Made by a program: the position numbers and the translations under genes. The notes under the pieces are model-generated. The model ran no database searches. It was not told the origin of the DNA and saw nothing but the letters and a program-made list of their open reading frames with translations. 38,300 nucleotides of DNA from DATARH01 sp035570495 (GTDB taxonomy: Bacteria > Pseudomonadota > Alphaproteobacteria > ATCC43930 > CGMCC-115725): assembly GCA_035570495.1 (NCBI GenBank), contig DATMLO010000045.1, positions 1-38,300 on the forward strand. Direction: 5' to 3'. Shown piece after piece: positions 23,794 to 33,045 of the stretch. How positions within the stretch are numbered: the stretch's first letter is position 1; every line of letters starts with the position of its first letter.

Positions 23794-25175
23794 TTAACGC
23801 GCGTGAGCGGCCGCGTGAATTTGCATCGAGGCAATGATGCAGAAGAACGTCGTGACGACAAAGATCGCGCCGAGCGTGATGTGCAACTTGAGGGCCTGAA
23901 GTTTGCGCGAAGCCAACGGAGCGCCGGACGCTCAATCGTGAGATAGACAGCGCGAGACAGTATAATAGAAACGGCTATGCCCATAACATAAACAAGAACT
24001 CGCCTGTGATAACGCAATCCAGCTGCGTAAGGTTCGGCCCATTCGTGCATCGTATAATAATGAAGCAAATACAATGAGTAACTCGCCTCACCACACTTAA
24101 CGAACGCAGATTTAGATAGTAGTCGAGACAACCAATTGGATTCGGCACAACACAGCACCAAAGCGCCTATGAGGAAAGAAGCTAGAGAGAAACTCAAACC
24201 AACTCTGTTGTTCAGTACTACCCAAACCGCGATCGTTGATAAAAGTACGGCTATCACAACCGGGGATGAAAAAATCGCTTTGGGCGTAGTGTTTGAAGAC
24301 ACAAAAAAATACTGAGCAGCCGCCGCCCCCAGAAGGAATTCCGTCATCCGTCCAATGGGACTATAGAATCCCATCCATAATTCGAATTCCCCCCCTAACT
24401 CGGGTGTGCCAAACTCGGCAGCGCCAAAGGATCGTATCTGCCCACTGTGCAGCGAGCCCCAGAGAAAATAGAAGAAGCCAGCCATGGCGACGAAACCCGC
24501 AAACAAGGCGAGCGACCGCCCCGAGCGGCGACCTAACCAGACGCTTAGTAACGGATAGAGGCTATAGAACAGCCATTCGACCGACAGTGACCACATTGGG
24601 CCGGTCGCCTGCGCATGAGATGTCAAGTAGCCATAATGGGTAAAGGTCGCGTGGCCGTCGAATGGTATAAATAACCACGTCTGCGTGAACGTCAGATAAA
24701 ACGGCAATGCTCCAAATAAATCGAAATCGAATCTTGGAGAACCTGTCGTATATCCCTCATATTTGAGCATTGTATAAAAATCTATAGTCAATACTACCAA
24801 AAATAACGGATAAAGCCTGGAAAAACGAGCGATAAAAAAATCGAAATTGCCAAATCGTCCGACACCCACCGACCGGCTGTAGTTGTAGTGAATGACGAAA
24901 CCGCTGAGGACGAAAAACAGAGTCATACCCAAGCTCGGCAGCCCCGTCATGCATTGGGCAAAAAGAGATTGAGTCTTGGCAGAATCCTGCAACAGGACGA
25001 CGTCCCAATATCCGTGTCCGAGAAGGACACTGAAGGCAGCGATAAACCTGAGGCCATCGAGGGCACGAAGATGTGCCTGGGACAGGGGTACGACGTATCG
25101 CTCCGGTTCGTCCGAGACGACAATTGAAGGCGCAATCGACACCGTTATTCCCCCCGCAGCGCCCGCGAAAACCAT
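23794..25175 (-). CDS. Acyltransferase-3 family membrane protein (OafA/YrhL-like), apparently frameshifted near the 3' end
   Basis: The product resembles the acyltransferase-3 membrane proteins that O-acetylate surface sugars: HLRALDGLRFIAAFSVLLGH at the N-terminus, FFVLSGFVIHY, FFIARFSRLYPLFL, MWSLSVEWLFYSLYPLL, then further hydrophobic helices and a final LTIERPALRWL. The main frame then runs on without a stop to 23388, antisense in leuB. Shifting by -1 near 23910 instead gives RKLQALKLHITLGAIFVV and a stop at 23794, a convincing last membrane helix; the full form would be about 460 residues. The gene is AT-rich, unlike its surroundings, so transfer is likely. Start is ATG 25175 or GTG 25142 (preceded by GGGGG). 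I cannot tell a real mutation from a sequence error. Confidence 0.82.
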
Positions 25176-25225
25176 ACGGAACCTAATGTGACAAATCCAG
25201 CTTGCATGAGCCGGTGAACGGAAGC

Positions 25226-27139
25226 CTAGGGTGATCGCGGATACCCCGCGCGCTTTAGGCACTCGGCGATCTCGGGGAGGATAGCCGGATCGTCGATCGT
25301 CGCCGGCATGCGGTAGTCCTCGCCATCGGCGATCGCGCGCATCGTACCGCGCAGAATCTTGCCCGAGCGCGTCTTCGGCAGCCGATCGACGACCAGCGCC
25401 GCCTTGAAGCTCGCGACCGGGCCGATCTTGTCGCGGATCAACGCCACCGCCTCGGCCTCGATCTCGGGCGCGGGGCGCGCGACACCCGATTTCAGCACCA
25501 AAAGTCCGAGCGGCACCTGGCCCTTCAACGTGTCGGCGACGCCCATCACCGCGCATTCGGCGACATCGGGGTGCGCGGCCAGCACCTCCTCCATCTCGCC
25601 GGTCGAGAGACGGTGCGCCGCGACATTGATGATGTCGTCGGTGCGCGCCATGACCTGGATATAGCCGTCGGTGTCGATGAAGCCGGCGTCTCCGGTCTGG
25701 TAATAGCCGGGGTAGGCCGAGAGATAGGACTGCACGAAGCGATCGTCGGCCTGCCAGAGGGTCGGCAGCGAGCCCGGCGGCAGCGGCAGTTTCACGGCCA
25801 GCGCGCCGATATCGCCGGGTTTCTTGACCTCACGCGCCTCGCCTTCGGCCTCGGCCTCGAGAACGCGGATGTCCCAACCCGGCACGGCTTGGGTGCATGA
25901 GCCGAGCTTTATCGGCAACCGCTCGATCCCGAGACAATTGGCGCCGATCGGCCAGCCAGTCTCGGTCTGCCACCAATGATCGATGACCGGCACCTTCAGC
26001 ACCTCCTCGGCCCAGGCGACGGTCGGCGGGTCGGCGCGCTCGCCGGCGAGGAACAACGCGCGAAATGCCGAGAGGTCGCGGGCCCGGATCAGGTTGCCGT
26101 CCGGGTCCTCGCGCTTGATCGCGCGGAACGCGGTCGGCGCCGTGAAGAACACCCGCACCTTGTGCTGCTCGATGACCCGCCAGAACGCTCCGGCATCGGG
26201 CGTTCCGACCGGCTTCCCCTCGTAGAGCACCGTGGTGCAGCCATGGATCAGCGGCGCGTAGACGATGTAGGAATGCCCGACCACCCAGCCGACATCGCTG
26301 GCCGTCCAGAACACCTCGTCGGGCTGCACGCCGTAGATGTTCGGCATCGACCAGCCGAGCGCCACCGCATACCCGCCGGTGTCGCGCACCACACCCTTGG
26401 GGATGCCGGTCGTGCCCGAGGTGTAGAGAATGTAAAGCGGGTCGGTCGCCAGCACCGGCACGCAATCCGCCGGCTGCGCCGCGGCTTCCAGCTCTTGCCA
26501 GTCCTTGTCGCGGCCCAACGTCATCTCCGCCTGGCACATCGGCCGCTGCAGCATGACGCAGGCAGAGGGTTTGGCGCTTGCCTCGTCGATCGCCGCATCA
26601 AGCAGCGGCTTGTAGGGGATGATGCGGTTGACCTCGACCCCGCACGACGCCGAGACGATGATCTTGGGTTTGGCGTCGTCGATGCGGGTCGCCAGCTCGT
26701 GCGCCGCGAATCCGCCAAACACCACCGAGTGGATCGCGCCGAGCCGCGCGCAGGCGAGCATCGCGATCGCCGCCTCGGGCACCATCGGCATGTAGATCAG
26801 CACCCGGTCGCCTTTCGCGACGCCGAGGCCGGCCAGCGCGCCGGCGAAGCGCGCGACCCGGTCGCGCAGCTCGCCATAAGTGAACGAGGCGACCGTGTCG
26901 GTCACCGGGCTGTCGTAGATCAGCGCCACCCGCTCGCCGTTTCCGGCGGCGACATGGCGATCCAACGCGTTCCAGCACATGTTGAGCCGCGCGCTCGGGA
27001 ACCAGCGATAAAACGGCGGCCGACTGTCGTCGAACACGCGATCCCAGCGTTTCTCCCAATCGATCGCCGTGGCGGCCTCGGCCCAGAATTCTTGCGGCCG
27101 GTCGAGCGAGCGACGGTGAACCTCGGCAATCCGCGGCAT
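25226..27139 (-). CDS. prpE: Propionyl-CoA synthetase (propionate-CoA ligase)
   Basis: The 637-residue AMP-forming ligase activates propionate (or acetate) to its CoA ester. YTSGTTGIPKGVVRD is the ATP/AMP P-loop; WWQTETGWP, YYQTGDAGFID and the C-terminal KTRSGKILRGTMR with the catalytic lysine are intact. The N-terminal SRPPFYRWFPSARLNMCWNA favours PrpE over acetyl-CoA synthetase Acs. GGGAGG stands seven bases before ATG 27139. It is divergent from the acyl-CoA synthetase gene at 27252 with 112 bp between. No prpBCD genes are near, so propionyl-CoA probably goes to the methylmalonyl route. Substrate range cannot be fixed from sequence. Confidence 0.88.
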   Translation of the reverse strand: MPRIAEVHRRSLDRPQEFWAEAATAIDWEKRWDRVFDDSRPPFYRWFPSARLNMCWNALDRHVAAGNGERVALIYDSPVTDTVASFTYGELRDRVARFAGALAGLGVAKGDRVLIYMPMVPEAAIAMLACARLGAIHSVVFGGFAAHELATRIDDAKPKIIVSASCGVEVNRIIPYKPLLDAAIDEASAKPSACVMLQRPMCQAEMTLGRDKDWQELEAAAQPADCVPVLATDPLYILYTSGTTGIPKGVVRDTGGYAVALGWSMPNIYGVQPDEVFWTASDVGWVVGHSYIVYAPLIHGCTTVLYEGKPVGTPDAGAFWRVIEQHKVRVFFTAPTAFRAIKREDPDGNLIRARDLSAFRALFLAGERADPPTVAWAEEVLKVPVIDHWWQTETGWPIGANCLGIERLPIKLGSCTQAVPGWDIRVLEAEAEGEAREVKKPGDIGALAVKLPLPPGSLPTLWQADDRFVQSYLSAYPGYYQTGDAGFIDTDGYIQVMARTDDIINVAAHRLSTGEMEEVLAAHPDVAECAVMGVADTLKGQVPLGLLVLKSGVARPAPEIEAEAVALIRDKIGPVASFKAALVVDRLPKTRSGKILRGTMRAIADGEDYRMPATIDDPAILPEIAECLKRAGYPRSP

Positions 27140-27251
27140 GGCGCGCCTCCCTACTTTGGCCGGATTGTCCGCTTCAGCCTCCGGCTTGCCAAGCGGCTCG
27201 ACACCCAGCGCCCCGCGAAGGAAAATGCGGCGTCGAACCTTGGAGAGCAGG

Positions 27252-28874
27252 ATGGCAGGCCCCTACGATATCGGCCTCGACAAGAACGCGGCGAATTTCG
27301 TGCCGCTGTCGCCGATCGGGTTTCTGCTGCGCTCGGCCGCGGTCTATCCGCGGCGGATTTCCGTCATTCATGGCAAGCGGCGCTACACATGGGCGCGGAC
27401 GCTAGAGCGCTGCCGCCGGCTGGCCTCGGCGCTGACAAAGGCGGGCATCGGACGCGGCGACACTGTCGCGGTGATGGCGCCGAATGTGCCCGAGGCCTTC
27501 GAGGCGACTTATGGTGTGCCGATGGCGGGCGCGGTGCTCAACGCGCTCAACATACGGCTCGATGCCGAGACGATCGCCTTTATCCTCAAGCACGGCGAGG
27601 CGAAAGTGCTGCTGACCGATGGCGAGTTCGCGCCGGTCATCAAAAAGGCGCTGACCCTGCTCGACGAGAAGCCGCTGGTTATCGACATCGCCGATCCTTT
27701 GGGGCCGGGCGAGCGGCTCGGCGCGGTGGATTACGAGGAATTTCTCGCCGGCGGCGACCCGGACTTCGCCGAGCAGACGCCGCGCGACGAATGGGATGCG
27801 ATCGCGCTCAACTACACCTCGGGCACCACCGGCAACCCGAAAGGCGTCGTCTATCATCATCGCGGCGCCTATCTGAACGCGCTCGGCAATATCGTCACCT
27901 GGGGCATGGGGCAGCACCCGGTCTATCTCTGGACCCTGCCAATGTTCCACTGCAACGGCTGGTGCTTTCCGTGGACGGTGACGGCGCTAGCCGGCACGCA
28001 TGTGTGCCTGCGGCGCACCGAGGCCGGCGCGATCTATGACGCAATCGACGATCACGGCGTCACCCATATGTGCGGCGCGCCGGTGGTGATGAACATGCTG
28101 CTCAACGACCGCGCCGCCGAAGGCCGCGCGCTGCCGCGCGCGGTCGCGATGATGACCGCCGGCGCGGCGCCGCCCGCCGCGGTCATCGAGGGCATGGAAG
28201 GTCGCGGGTTCAAGATCACCCATGTCTACGGGCTGACCGAGGTCTATGGGCCCGCGGTGGTCTGCGCCTGGCACGACGAGTGGGATGCGCTCGGCGGCGA
28301 GGAGCGCGCCCGGCTCAAGGCGCGGCAAGGCGTCAACTATCCCGTCCTCGACGGGCTCATGGTCGGCAACCCCGAGACGCTCAAGCCGGTGCCGTGGGAC
28401 GGCGCGACGATGGGCGAAATCTTCATGCGCGGCCATATCGTCATGAAGGGCTATCTGAAGAACCCGGCGGCGTCTGACGAGGCTTTCGCCGGCGGCTGGT
28501 TCCATTCGGGCGATCTCGCCGTGCAGCATCCCGACGGCTATATCGAGATCAAGGACCGCTCCAAGGACATCATCATCTCAGGCGGCGAGAACATCTCGAC
28601 GATCGAGGTCGAGGACGTGCTCTACCGCCACCCGGCGGTGCTCGAGGCTGCGGTCGTCGCCAAGCCCGACGAGCGCTGGGGCGAGACGCCCTGCGCGTTT
28701 GTGACGCTGCGCGAGGGCGCGGCGGCCGAGGCGGGCGACATCATCGCGTTCTGCCGCGAGCACATGGCGCGCTACAAGGCGCCGCGCAACGTGGTGTTCG
28801 GCCCGCTGCCCAAGACCTCGACCGGCAAGATCCAGAAATTCGTGCTGCGGGAGCGGGCAAAAGAGGCGATCTAG
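27252..28874 (+). CDS. Acyl-CoA synthetase, AMP-binding (fatty-acid/medium-chain CoA ligase type)
   Basis: The 540-residue adenylate-forming enzyme has NYTSGTTGNPKGVVYHHRG (P-loop), MFHCNGWCFPW, VYGLTEVYGPAV, GWFHSGDLAV, and PKTSTGKIQKFVLRE with the catalytic lysine. FHCNGW and the H-Y-G pattern match long- or medium-chain acyl-CoA synthetases found across alphaproteobacteria. GGAG lies six bases before the ATG. Its divergent neighbour also makes CoA esters, so the pair probably feeds short and longer acids into the same catabolism. The exact chain length is not readable. Confidence 0.9.
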   Translation: MAGPYDIGLDKNAANFVPLSPIGFLLRSAAVYPRRISVIHGKRRYTWARTLERCRRLASALTKAGIGRGDTVAVMAPNVPEAFEATYGVPMAGAVLNALNIRLDAETIAFILKHGEAKVLLTDGEFAPVIKKALTLLDEKPLVIDIADPLGPGERLGAVDYEEFLAGGDPDFAEQTPRDEWDAIALNYTSGTTGNPKGVVYHHRGAYLNALGNIVTWGMGQHPVYLWTLPMFHCNGWCFPWTVTALAGTHVCLRRTEAGAIYDAIDDHGVTHMCGAPVVMNMLLNDRAAEGRALPRAVAMMTAGAAPPAAVIEGMEGRGFKITHVYGLTEVYGPAVVCAWHDEWDALGGEERARLKARQGVNYPVLDGLMVGNPETLKPVPWDGATMGEIFMRGHIVMKGYLKNPAASDEAFAGGWFHSGDLAVQHPDGYIEIKDRSKDIIISGGENISTIEVEDVLYRHPAVLEAAVVAKPDERWGETPCAFVTLREGAAAEAGDIIAFCREHMARYKAPRNVVFGPLPKTSTGKIQKFVLRERAKEAI

Positions 28875-28891
28875 GCGAAGCGGGCCTGGTC

Positions 28892-29037
28892 TTGTCATTC
28901 CGGGGCTGGCCCCCGGGTCCGGCCTCTGGCCGGCCCGAGGATAAACCTCCGCCAGAACCCGGAACCCATGAACACGGGCGGTTCCAAGCCAGGCGAAGGT
29001 CTGTGTTCATGGGTTCCCGCTTTCGCGGGAATGACAA
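28892..29037. repeat. Nested palindromic repeat (MITE-like)
   Basis: A 146-bp element has perfect 10-bp inverted ends TTGTCATTCC and GGAATGACAA (28892-28901 and 29028-29037). Inside, AACCCATGAACAC (28963-28975) pairs perfectly with GTGTTCATGGGTT (29003-29015), and a third arm CCGGCCTCTGGCCGG lies at about 28919-28933. It is downstream of the acyl-CoA synthetase and could also act as a transcript end. The GGGAATGAC end is shared with the repeat before rimM. Confidence 0.85.
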
Positions 29038-29330
29038 TCGAGTGAGCCCGTTCGCGCGGCGCCGGCTCGGCCGCGCGGGCTAAAGTTCATATTCACCGCC
29101 TACTTCCGGTTTGCTGGGTGGCTTCTGAGCGCCCTGCGCAGGTGCGTGGTTTTCGGGGACTTGTTGTTGGTTGATTATGACGCCCCGACGGCACCGTGTT
29201 TTTTGTTGGTCTTGGCTGCGCTGCCGCTCCGCTTGCCCGTCAAGCTCCGGTTTCGGACTGTCAAATAACGAGCCTGGGAGATGGGGGTCGTTACGATATT
29301 GTCAATATGTAAATCGCAAAATATTTTGAA
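29038..29330. other. Gene-poor interval with an unexplained minus-strand open frame (29080-29301)
   Basis: Between the repeat and the FAD gene I see no complete gene. On the minus strand a 74-codon frame stays open from a TGA at 29302-29304 to a TAG at 29080-29082 and ends with KPEVGGEYEL, but it has no ATG, GTG or TTG start. The stretch close to 29300-29330 is AT-rich. It could be the remains of a transferred gene or non-coding sequence; I cannot name a family. Confidence 0.3.
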
Positions 29331-30815
29331 TTAGGCATCCCATGATGTCTCGGCCGAAGCGTTGCGGCCGGAAATCCGGCCGAAGGCGAGGCATTCGCCG
29401 ATATTACCGGTGCCCTGGTAGAGGTAGCTGTAGATCGAGCCCAATTCGCCGGCGCTGTAGAGGCGTGGGATCGGCGAGCCGTCCGGCCGAACGATCTGGC
29501 CGCGCTCGTTGCGCCGCGGGCCGCCCTGGGTGTTGAGCATCGAGGGTGACATCTCGACCGCGTAGAACGGCCCGTCGCCGAGCGGCGCCAGCATCAGCTT
29601 GCGGCCGAAATTCGTGTCCTGCCCGGCCTCGCAGTCGCGGTTCCAGCGCGCGACCGTCTCCACCAGCACTGCCGGATCGACCCCGATCAGGCCGGCGAGC
29701 GCCGCGATACTGTCCGCGCGCTTCACCCAGCCTTTAGCCAGCTCCCGGCTGTTGTCGGCGCTCCAATCGTATTTCTCGACGATCTGGGTCCAGCCGTGGC
29801 TGGGATGCGCGTCGTAGAGCGGGCCGGCCGAAAACAGCCGGTGGTCGACGATCATGTACATCGGGCATGGCGTCGAGAGCGGCAGCCAGCGGCCATTGAC
29901 CGGGATCTTGCCGTGCCGCGTCTTGTATTTCTCGTCGCAGAAGCGGCGGCCATCGGGGCCGACGACGATCATCCCGCCCGGCTGCTCCTTGCTGTAATGC
30001 AGCGCCTGCATCGAGAAGCTGGTGCGCACCTCGGGCACTTTGAGCGCCATCGACGGGCCGGCGTAATTGTTCATGTGCCAGAGATCGGCGCCGACCGACA
30101 TCGCCATGGTGATGCCATCGCCCTCGTTGTAAGGCGAGCCCGAGGTGTAGCAATAGGGGATGCCGGGCAGGTAGTTGCGGATCATCTCCTGGTTGTTCTC
30201 AAAGCCGCCGCAGGTCAGCACGACGCCACGCCGCGCCTTGACGGACACGGTTTCGTCGCGGCGCTGGGCGCGCAGGCCGATGATGTCGCCGGTGCGCCTG
30301 TCCTGGATCAACTCGCGTGCCGGGGTCTCGTAGAGGATCGGGATCGGACGCTTGTTGACCAGGCTCTCGAAGCGCTGCCAGGTGTAGGAGTAGCCGTAGG
30401 TCGGGCCGTCGTGGAATTTGTGGGTGCAGAACGCGCCCGGCAGATCGGGGAACTCGATGCCGACCGGCTGATGCTGATGCTCCTGCGGATCGCCGCCGAC
30501 GCTAGAGAGCCAGTCATTGTTCTTGCCCATCTCGTCGGCCCAGACGGCGACCATCTCCGGCGGGACGGTGTAAGGGCCGCAGAGCGCGGTGAGATAGGAC
30601 GCGGCGTCGGCGGCGTTGGAGGTGTTGAGATAACCCTGGCCGGCGACGCGCGTGTTGCCGCCATGCTCGCCCTCGGGCGCCTTCTCGACGATGACAACCT
30701 TGGCGCCGAGGTCATGCGCGGTGACGGCCGCCGCAACACCCGCCGCGCCAAACCCGACGACGACGACATCTGCCTCCACATCCCATTTCTGCGGCGCCAA
30801 AGCTTCGTGCGGCAT
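29331..30815 (-). CDS. FAD-dependent oxidoreductase, fumarate reductase/3-ketosteroid dehydrogenase-like flavoprotein
   Basis: The 494-residue protein belongs to the FAD_binding_2 family. VVVVGFGAAGVAAA (GxGxxG at residues 21-26) binds FAD, EHGGNTRVAGQGYL follows, and SAGELGSIYSYLYQGTGNIGECLAFGRISG near the C-terminus completes the FAD site as in fumarate reductase flavoproteins. VLTCGGFENN is the usual central motif. No heme, Fe-S or membrane part is present, so it is a soluble single-subunit enzyme. AGGGA precedes ATG 30815. It is divergent from the amidohydrolase at 30916 across 100 bp, which suggests a shared catabolic role. The substrate is unknown. Confidence 0.85.
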   Translation of the reverse strand: MPHEALAPQKWDVEADVVVVGFGAAGVAAAVTAHDLGAKVVIVEKAPEGEHGGNTRVAGQGYLNTSNAADAASYLTALCGPYTVPPEMVAVWADEMGKNNDWLSSVGGDPQEHQHQPVGIEFPDLPGAFCTHKFHDGPTYGYSYTWQRFESLVNKRPIPILYETPARELIQDRRTGDIIGLRAQRRDETVSVKARRGVVLTCGGFENNQEMIRNYLPGIPYCYTSGSPYNEGDGITMAMSVGADLWHMNNYAGPSMALKVPEVRTSFSMQALHYSKEQPGGMIVVGPDGRRFCDEKYKTRHGKIPVNGRWLPLSTPCPMYMIVDHRLFSAGPLYDAHPSHGWTQIVEKYDWSADNSRELAKGWVKRADSIAALAGLIGVDPAVLVETVARWNRDCEAGQDTNFGRKLMLAPLGDGPFYAVEMSPSMLNTQGGPRRNERGQIVRPDGSPIPRLYSAGELGSIYSYLYQGTGNIGECLAFGRISGRNASAETSWDA

Positions 30816-30915
30816 GTGTTGTCCCTGTCGGCAAGTGCGGCTGTCCCGGTTTGACTTATTTGCACGCGCAGCGCCAGACTCGTCTCAGCAAGGCCGCGAT
30901 GCGGGAGAGGAAGCC

Positions 30916-31764
30916 ATGCCAATGTCCGGGCCGGTGATCGACGTCCAGGTGCACGCCTATGAGCGCAATCATCCCGGCCGGCCGTGGGTCGGCACGCTGC
31001 ACGGGCCGGCCGAGGTCACCGGCGACCAGATGGTCACGGCGATGACCGAAGTGGGGGTCGACGGCGCGGTGCTGGTGTCGCCGTTCTCGATGTACGGCTA
31101 CGACCCGAGCTACGCGCTCGAGGTGCAGCAAAAGCACCCTGGCAAATTCTGCCTGGTCCGGCCGGTCGATCCCAACGACCCCGGCGTCGCCGAGACGATC
31201 GCCGACTGGGCGACAAAGCCGGGGACGGTGGGCGTCCGCATCATGATGCGCGAGCATGTCTCGACCGATCCCGCCGATCCCGGCATCAACCGCGTGCTGG
31301 CCGCGGCGGCGCGGCATTCGCTGGCGGTGAATTTGTTGTGCTGGGGCCGGCTCGAACAGGCCGCTCAGATGGCGGCGCGCAACCCCAACACGCAGATCGT
31401 CGTCGACCATCTCGGCCTGCAGCAGCCTTTCGAGCCACCGGCGCCGCCCGACGGCTGGGCCGATTTGCCAAAGGTCGTGGCGCTGGCCAAGCACGACAAC
31501 ATCGCGATCAAGATCAGCGGCGCCTGTACGCTGTCGCACGAGTCGTTCCCCTATCGCGATATCCGGGACCCACTCGGCCGTATCTTTGACGCGTTCGGCT
31601 TCGCGCGCTGCCTATGGGGCACCTACTGGACGCGCGCGGTCGGACTGTTGACCTACAAGCAGGGCGTCGCCGCATTCCGCGTCACCGACCGGCTCAGCGA
31701 CAGTGATCGCGCGCAGCTGATGGGCGGGTCACTCAGCCGCGTCTACAACTGGTCGCCGTCGTAA
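30916..31764 (+). CDS. Amidohydrolase-2 family protein with altered metal site
   Basis: The 282-residue TIM-barrel protein belongs to the amidohydrolase-2 (PF04909-type) family, whose members hydrolyse or decarboxylate cyclic acids and lactones. VIDVQVHAYERNHPGRPW opens the protein (Asp9, Gln11, His13), IVVDHLG lies in the middle and LWGTYWTR near the end. In most relatives the first motif is HxH and the late one is G(S/T)DW; here they are QVH and GTYW with Tyr237, so two usual metal ligands are absent. The start ATG 30916 follows GGGAGAGGAAGCC. It is divergent from the FAD enzyme. It may use no metal or a different one. Confidence 0.82.
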   Translation: MPMSGPVIDVQVHAYERNHPGRPWVGTLHGPAEVTGDQMVTAMTEVGVDGAVLVSPFSMYGYDPSYALEVQQKHPGKFCLVRPVDPNDPGVAETIADWATKPGTVGVRIMMREHVSTDPADPGINRVLAAAARHSLAVNLLCWGRLEQAAQMAARNPNTQIVVDHLGLQQPFEPPAPPDGWADLPKVVALAKHDNIAIKISGACTLSHESFPYRDIRDPLGRIFDAFGFARCLWGTYWTRAVGLLTYKQGVAAFRVTDRLSDSDRAQLMGGSLSRVYNWSPS

Positions 31765-31847
31765 ACCTGATCGTTGCGCGCGGCGCGCGCTTGCTGTCAT
31801 TTTGCGCGGGCATATCCCTGAGCGAGCAGGGCACGGGCTGACGCGAC

Positions 31848-32588
31848 ATGACGTGGCAGGCACGAGCGGCGGCGAGGCGGCGCGCAGTCTGGCGTACCGC
31901 CATGGCCGTGGCCGTCGCAACCGCGGTCGTCGCGGGCGTCGCCTTGCCGACCTTCGCTCGCGTCGTCACCAGCTATGCGGCGGTCATCACGATCCCGCCG
32001 GCAACGCTGCCGCTCCCGGCGCCGCACGCGCTGATGCCGACCGATCTGCGGATCCTGCACGACCCACAGGGCACCGGATTGGCGCTCTACGGCGCGCTGA
32101 CCGACAAGATCGACTCGGCATCCAGTGCGGTGCTCGCGCTGATGACCGGTTCGGACAATTTCGACCCCGCGCCGGTCGCGCAGCTCCTGTTGGCAGACGA
32201 GGGCGACCGCCATGCCCAGGCGCTGTTCACCGCGCTGGTGCATGGCGCGCCGGTCATCGGCGTCGCGGTTGCCACGCTTGGTGATCCGAGCGGCGATGTG
32301 ACCCTGTTCTATGACACCGCCGGGGCGTTCTCGGACTCGTTTCCGCGCCTGCGGCAGGCCCTGGCGCCCGGCGCGGCGGTTGAAATCGGCATCTCGGACA
32401 ACAGCGTCTACGAGGCCGACAGCGCCAACGACAACAATGCCGATGCCAATTGGAACGATGCGATCGCCGCCTTGGCGAAGGGCGGTGATGCGCCGATCGA
32501 TGCGGAACTCGCCCACTCGCTGGCCGACCGGCTGGCCAGCGACACCAGCGAAAAATGGCGGATCATTGCACCGGCGACGTTCCGGTAA
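31848..32588 (+). CDS. Exported or membrane-anchored protein of unknown function
   Basis: The 246-residue product has an N-terminal Arg-rich start (ARAAARRRAVWR) followed by a hydrophobic segment AMAVAVATAVVAGVALPTFA (about residues 18-37) that looks like a signal peptide or anchor. The rest is soluble, acidic and has no cysteine. The segment ISDNSVYEADSANDNN is low in complexity. A longer open frame on the opposite strand exists but lacks any protein-like features. The ribosome site is weak (GACGCGAC before ATG). It is convergent with the small exported protein at 32612. I recognise no family. Confidence 0.6.
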   Translation: MTWQARAAARRRAVWRTAMAVAVATAVVAGVALPTFARVVTSYAAVITIPPATLPLPAPHALMPTDLRILHDPQGTGLALYGALTDKIDSASSAVLALMTGSDNFDPAPVAQLLLADEGDRHAQALFTALVHGAPVIGVAVATLGDPSGDVTLFYDTAGAFSDSFPRLRQALAPGAAVEIGISDNSVYEADSANDNNADANWNDAIAALAKGGDAPIDAELAHSLADRLASDTSEKWRIIAPATFR

Positions 32589-32611
32589 GCCGAGGCCGCC
32601 GAACCCGTCGG

Positions 32612-33004
32612 CTATTTCAGCTTTTCCTTTGCCAGAAACGTGTCGAGCAGCGCGCCGGAGGCGCGGGACAGCGAATCGAGTGGGTGCGCCGCGCAATAAT
32701 TGTCGATCCAGGAAAACAACTTGTCGGGGCTGGCGCCGCCGGTCACATCGGACGAAGAGGTCAGCAGGTTGGCGTTGACGCTGGTGATGTAGCCGAGCAC
32801 CCAGCTTTGCAGCACGGTGGCGTCGGGCAGCGCCTGACTACGCACCTGCAACCAGCTTCCGCAGGGTCGGCTGCCGGCGCCGAAGATCACGTATTGGTTT
32901 GCCGCCCGCGCCGTTCCAGCGCATAGCAAAATCAACAAAAAAGCCGCCATCCGCGCGGTCGCGATAGCGGCCGAAGCGTGGCCCAACCTCGTTCGCCGCC
33001 GCAA
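32612..33004 (-). CDS. Small exported protein, possibly HdeA/Rap1a-like
   Basis: The 130-residue product has a Sec signal peptide with MAAFLLILLCAGTARA just before the predicted cleavage site (T-A-R-A|A). The mature 96 residues are mostly helical and contain two cysteines (PCGSW and DNYCAAHPL), which could form one disulfide as in small periplasmic HdeA- or Rap1a/Tai-like proteins; SWIDNYCAAHPLDSLSRA is the most telling stretch. The longer form starts with TTG at 33004, the shorter with ATG at 32950; the latter suits a normal signal peptide length. Its role is unknown, perhaps acid or stress protection. Family assignment is tentative. Confidence 0.6.
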   Translation of the reverse strand: MRRRTRLGHASAAIATARMAAFLLILLCAGTARAANQYVIFGAGSRPCGSWLQVRSQALPDATVLQSWVLGYITSVNANLLTSSSDVTGGASPDKLFSWIDNYCAAHPLDSLSRASGALLDTFLAKEKLK

Positions 33005-33045
33005 GAGACGGCACTCACACCATTGTTTTATTTATACTGCTTTCG

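Noticed and set aside
31797..32696. Minus-strand open frame of 299 codons over the exported protein at 31848
   Set aside because: No recognisable domain or signal; the plus frame has a proper signal peptide.
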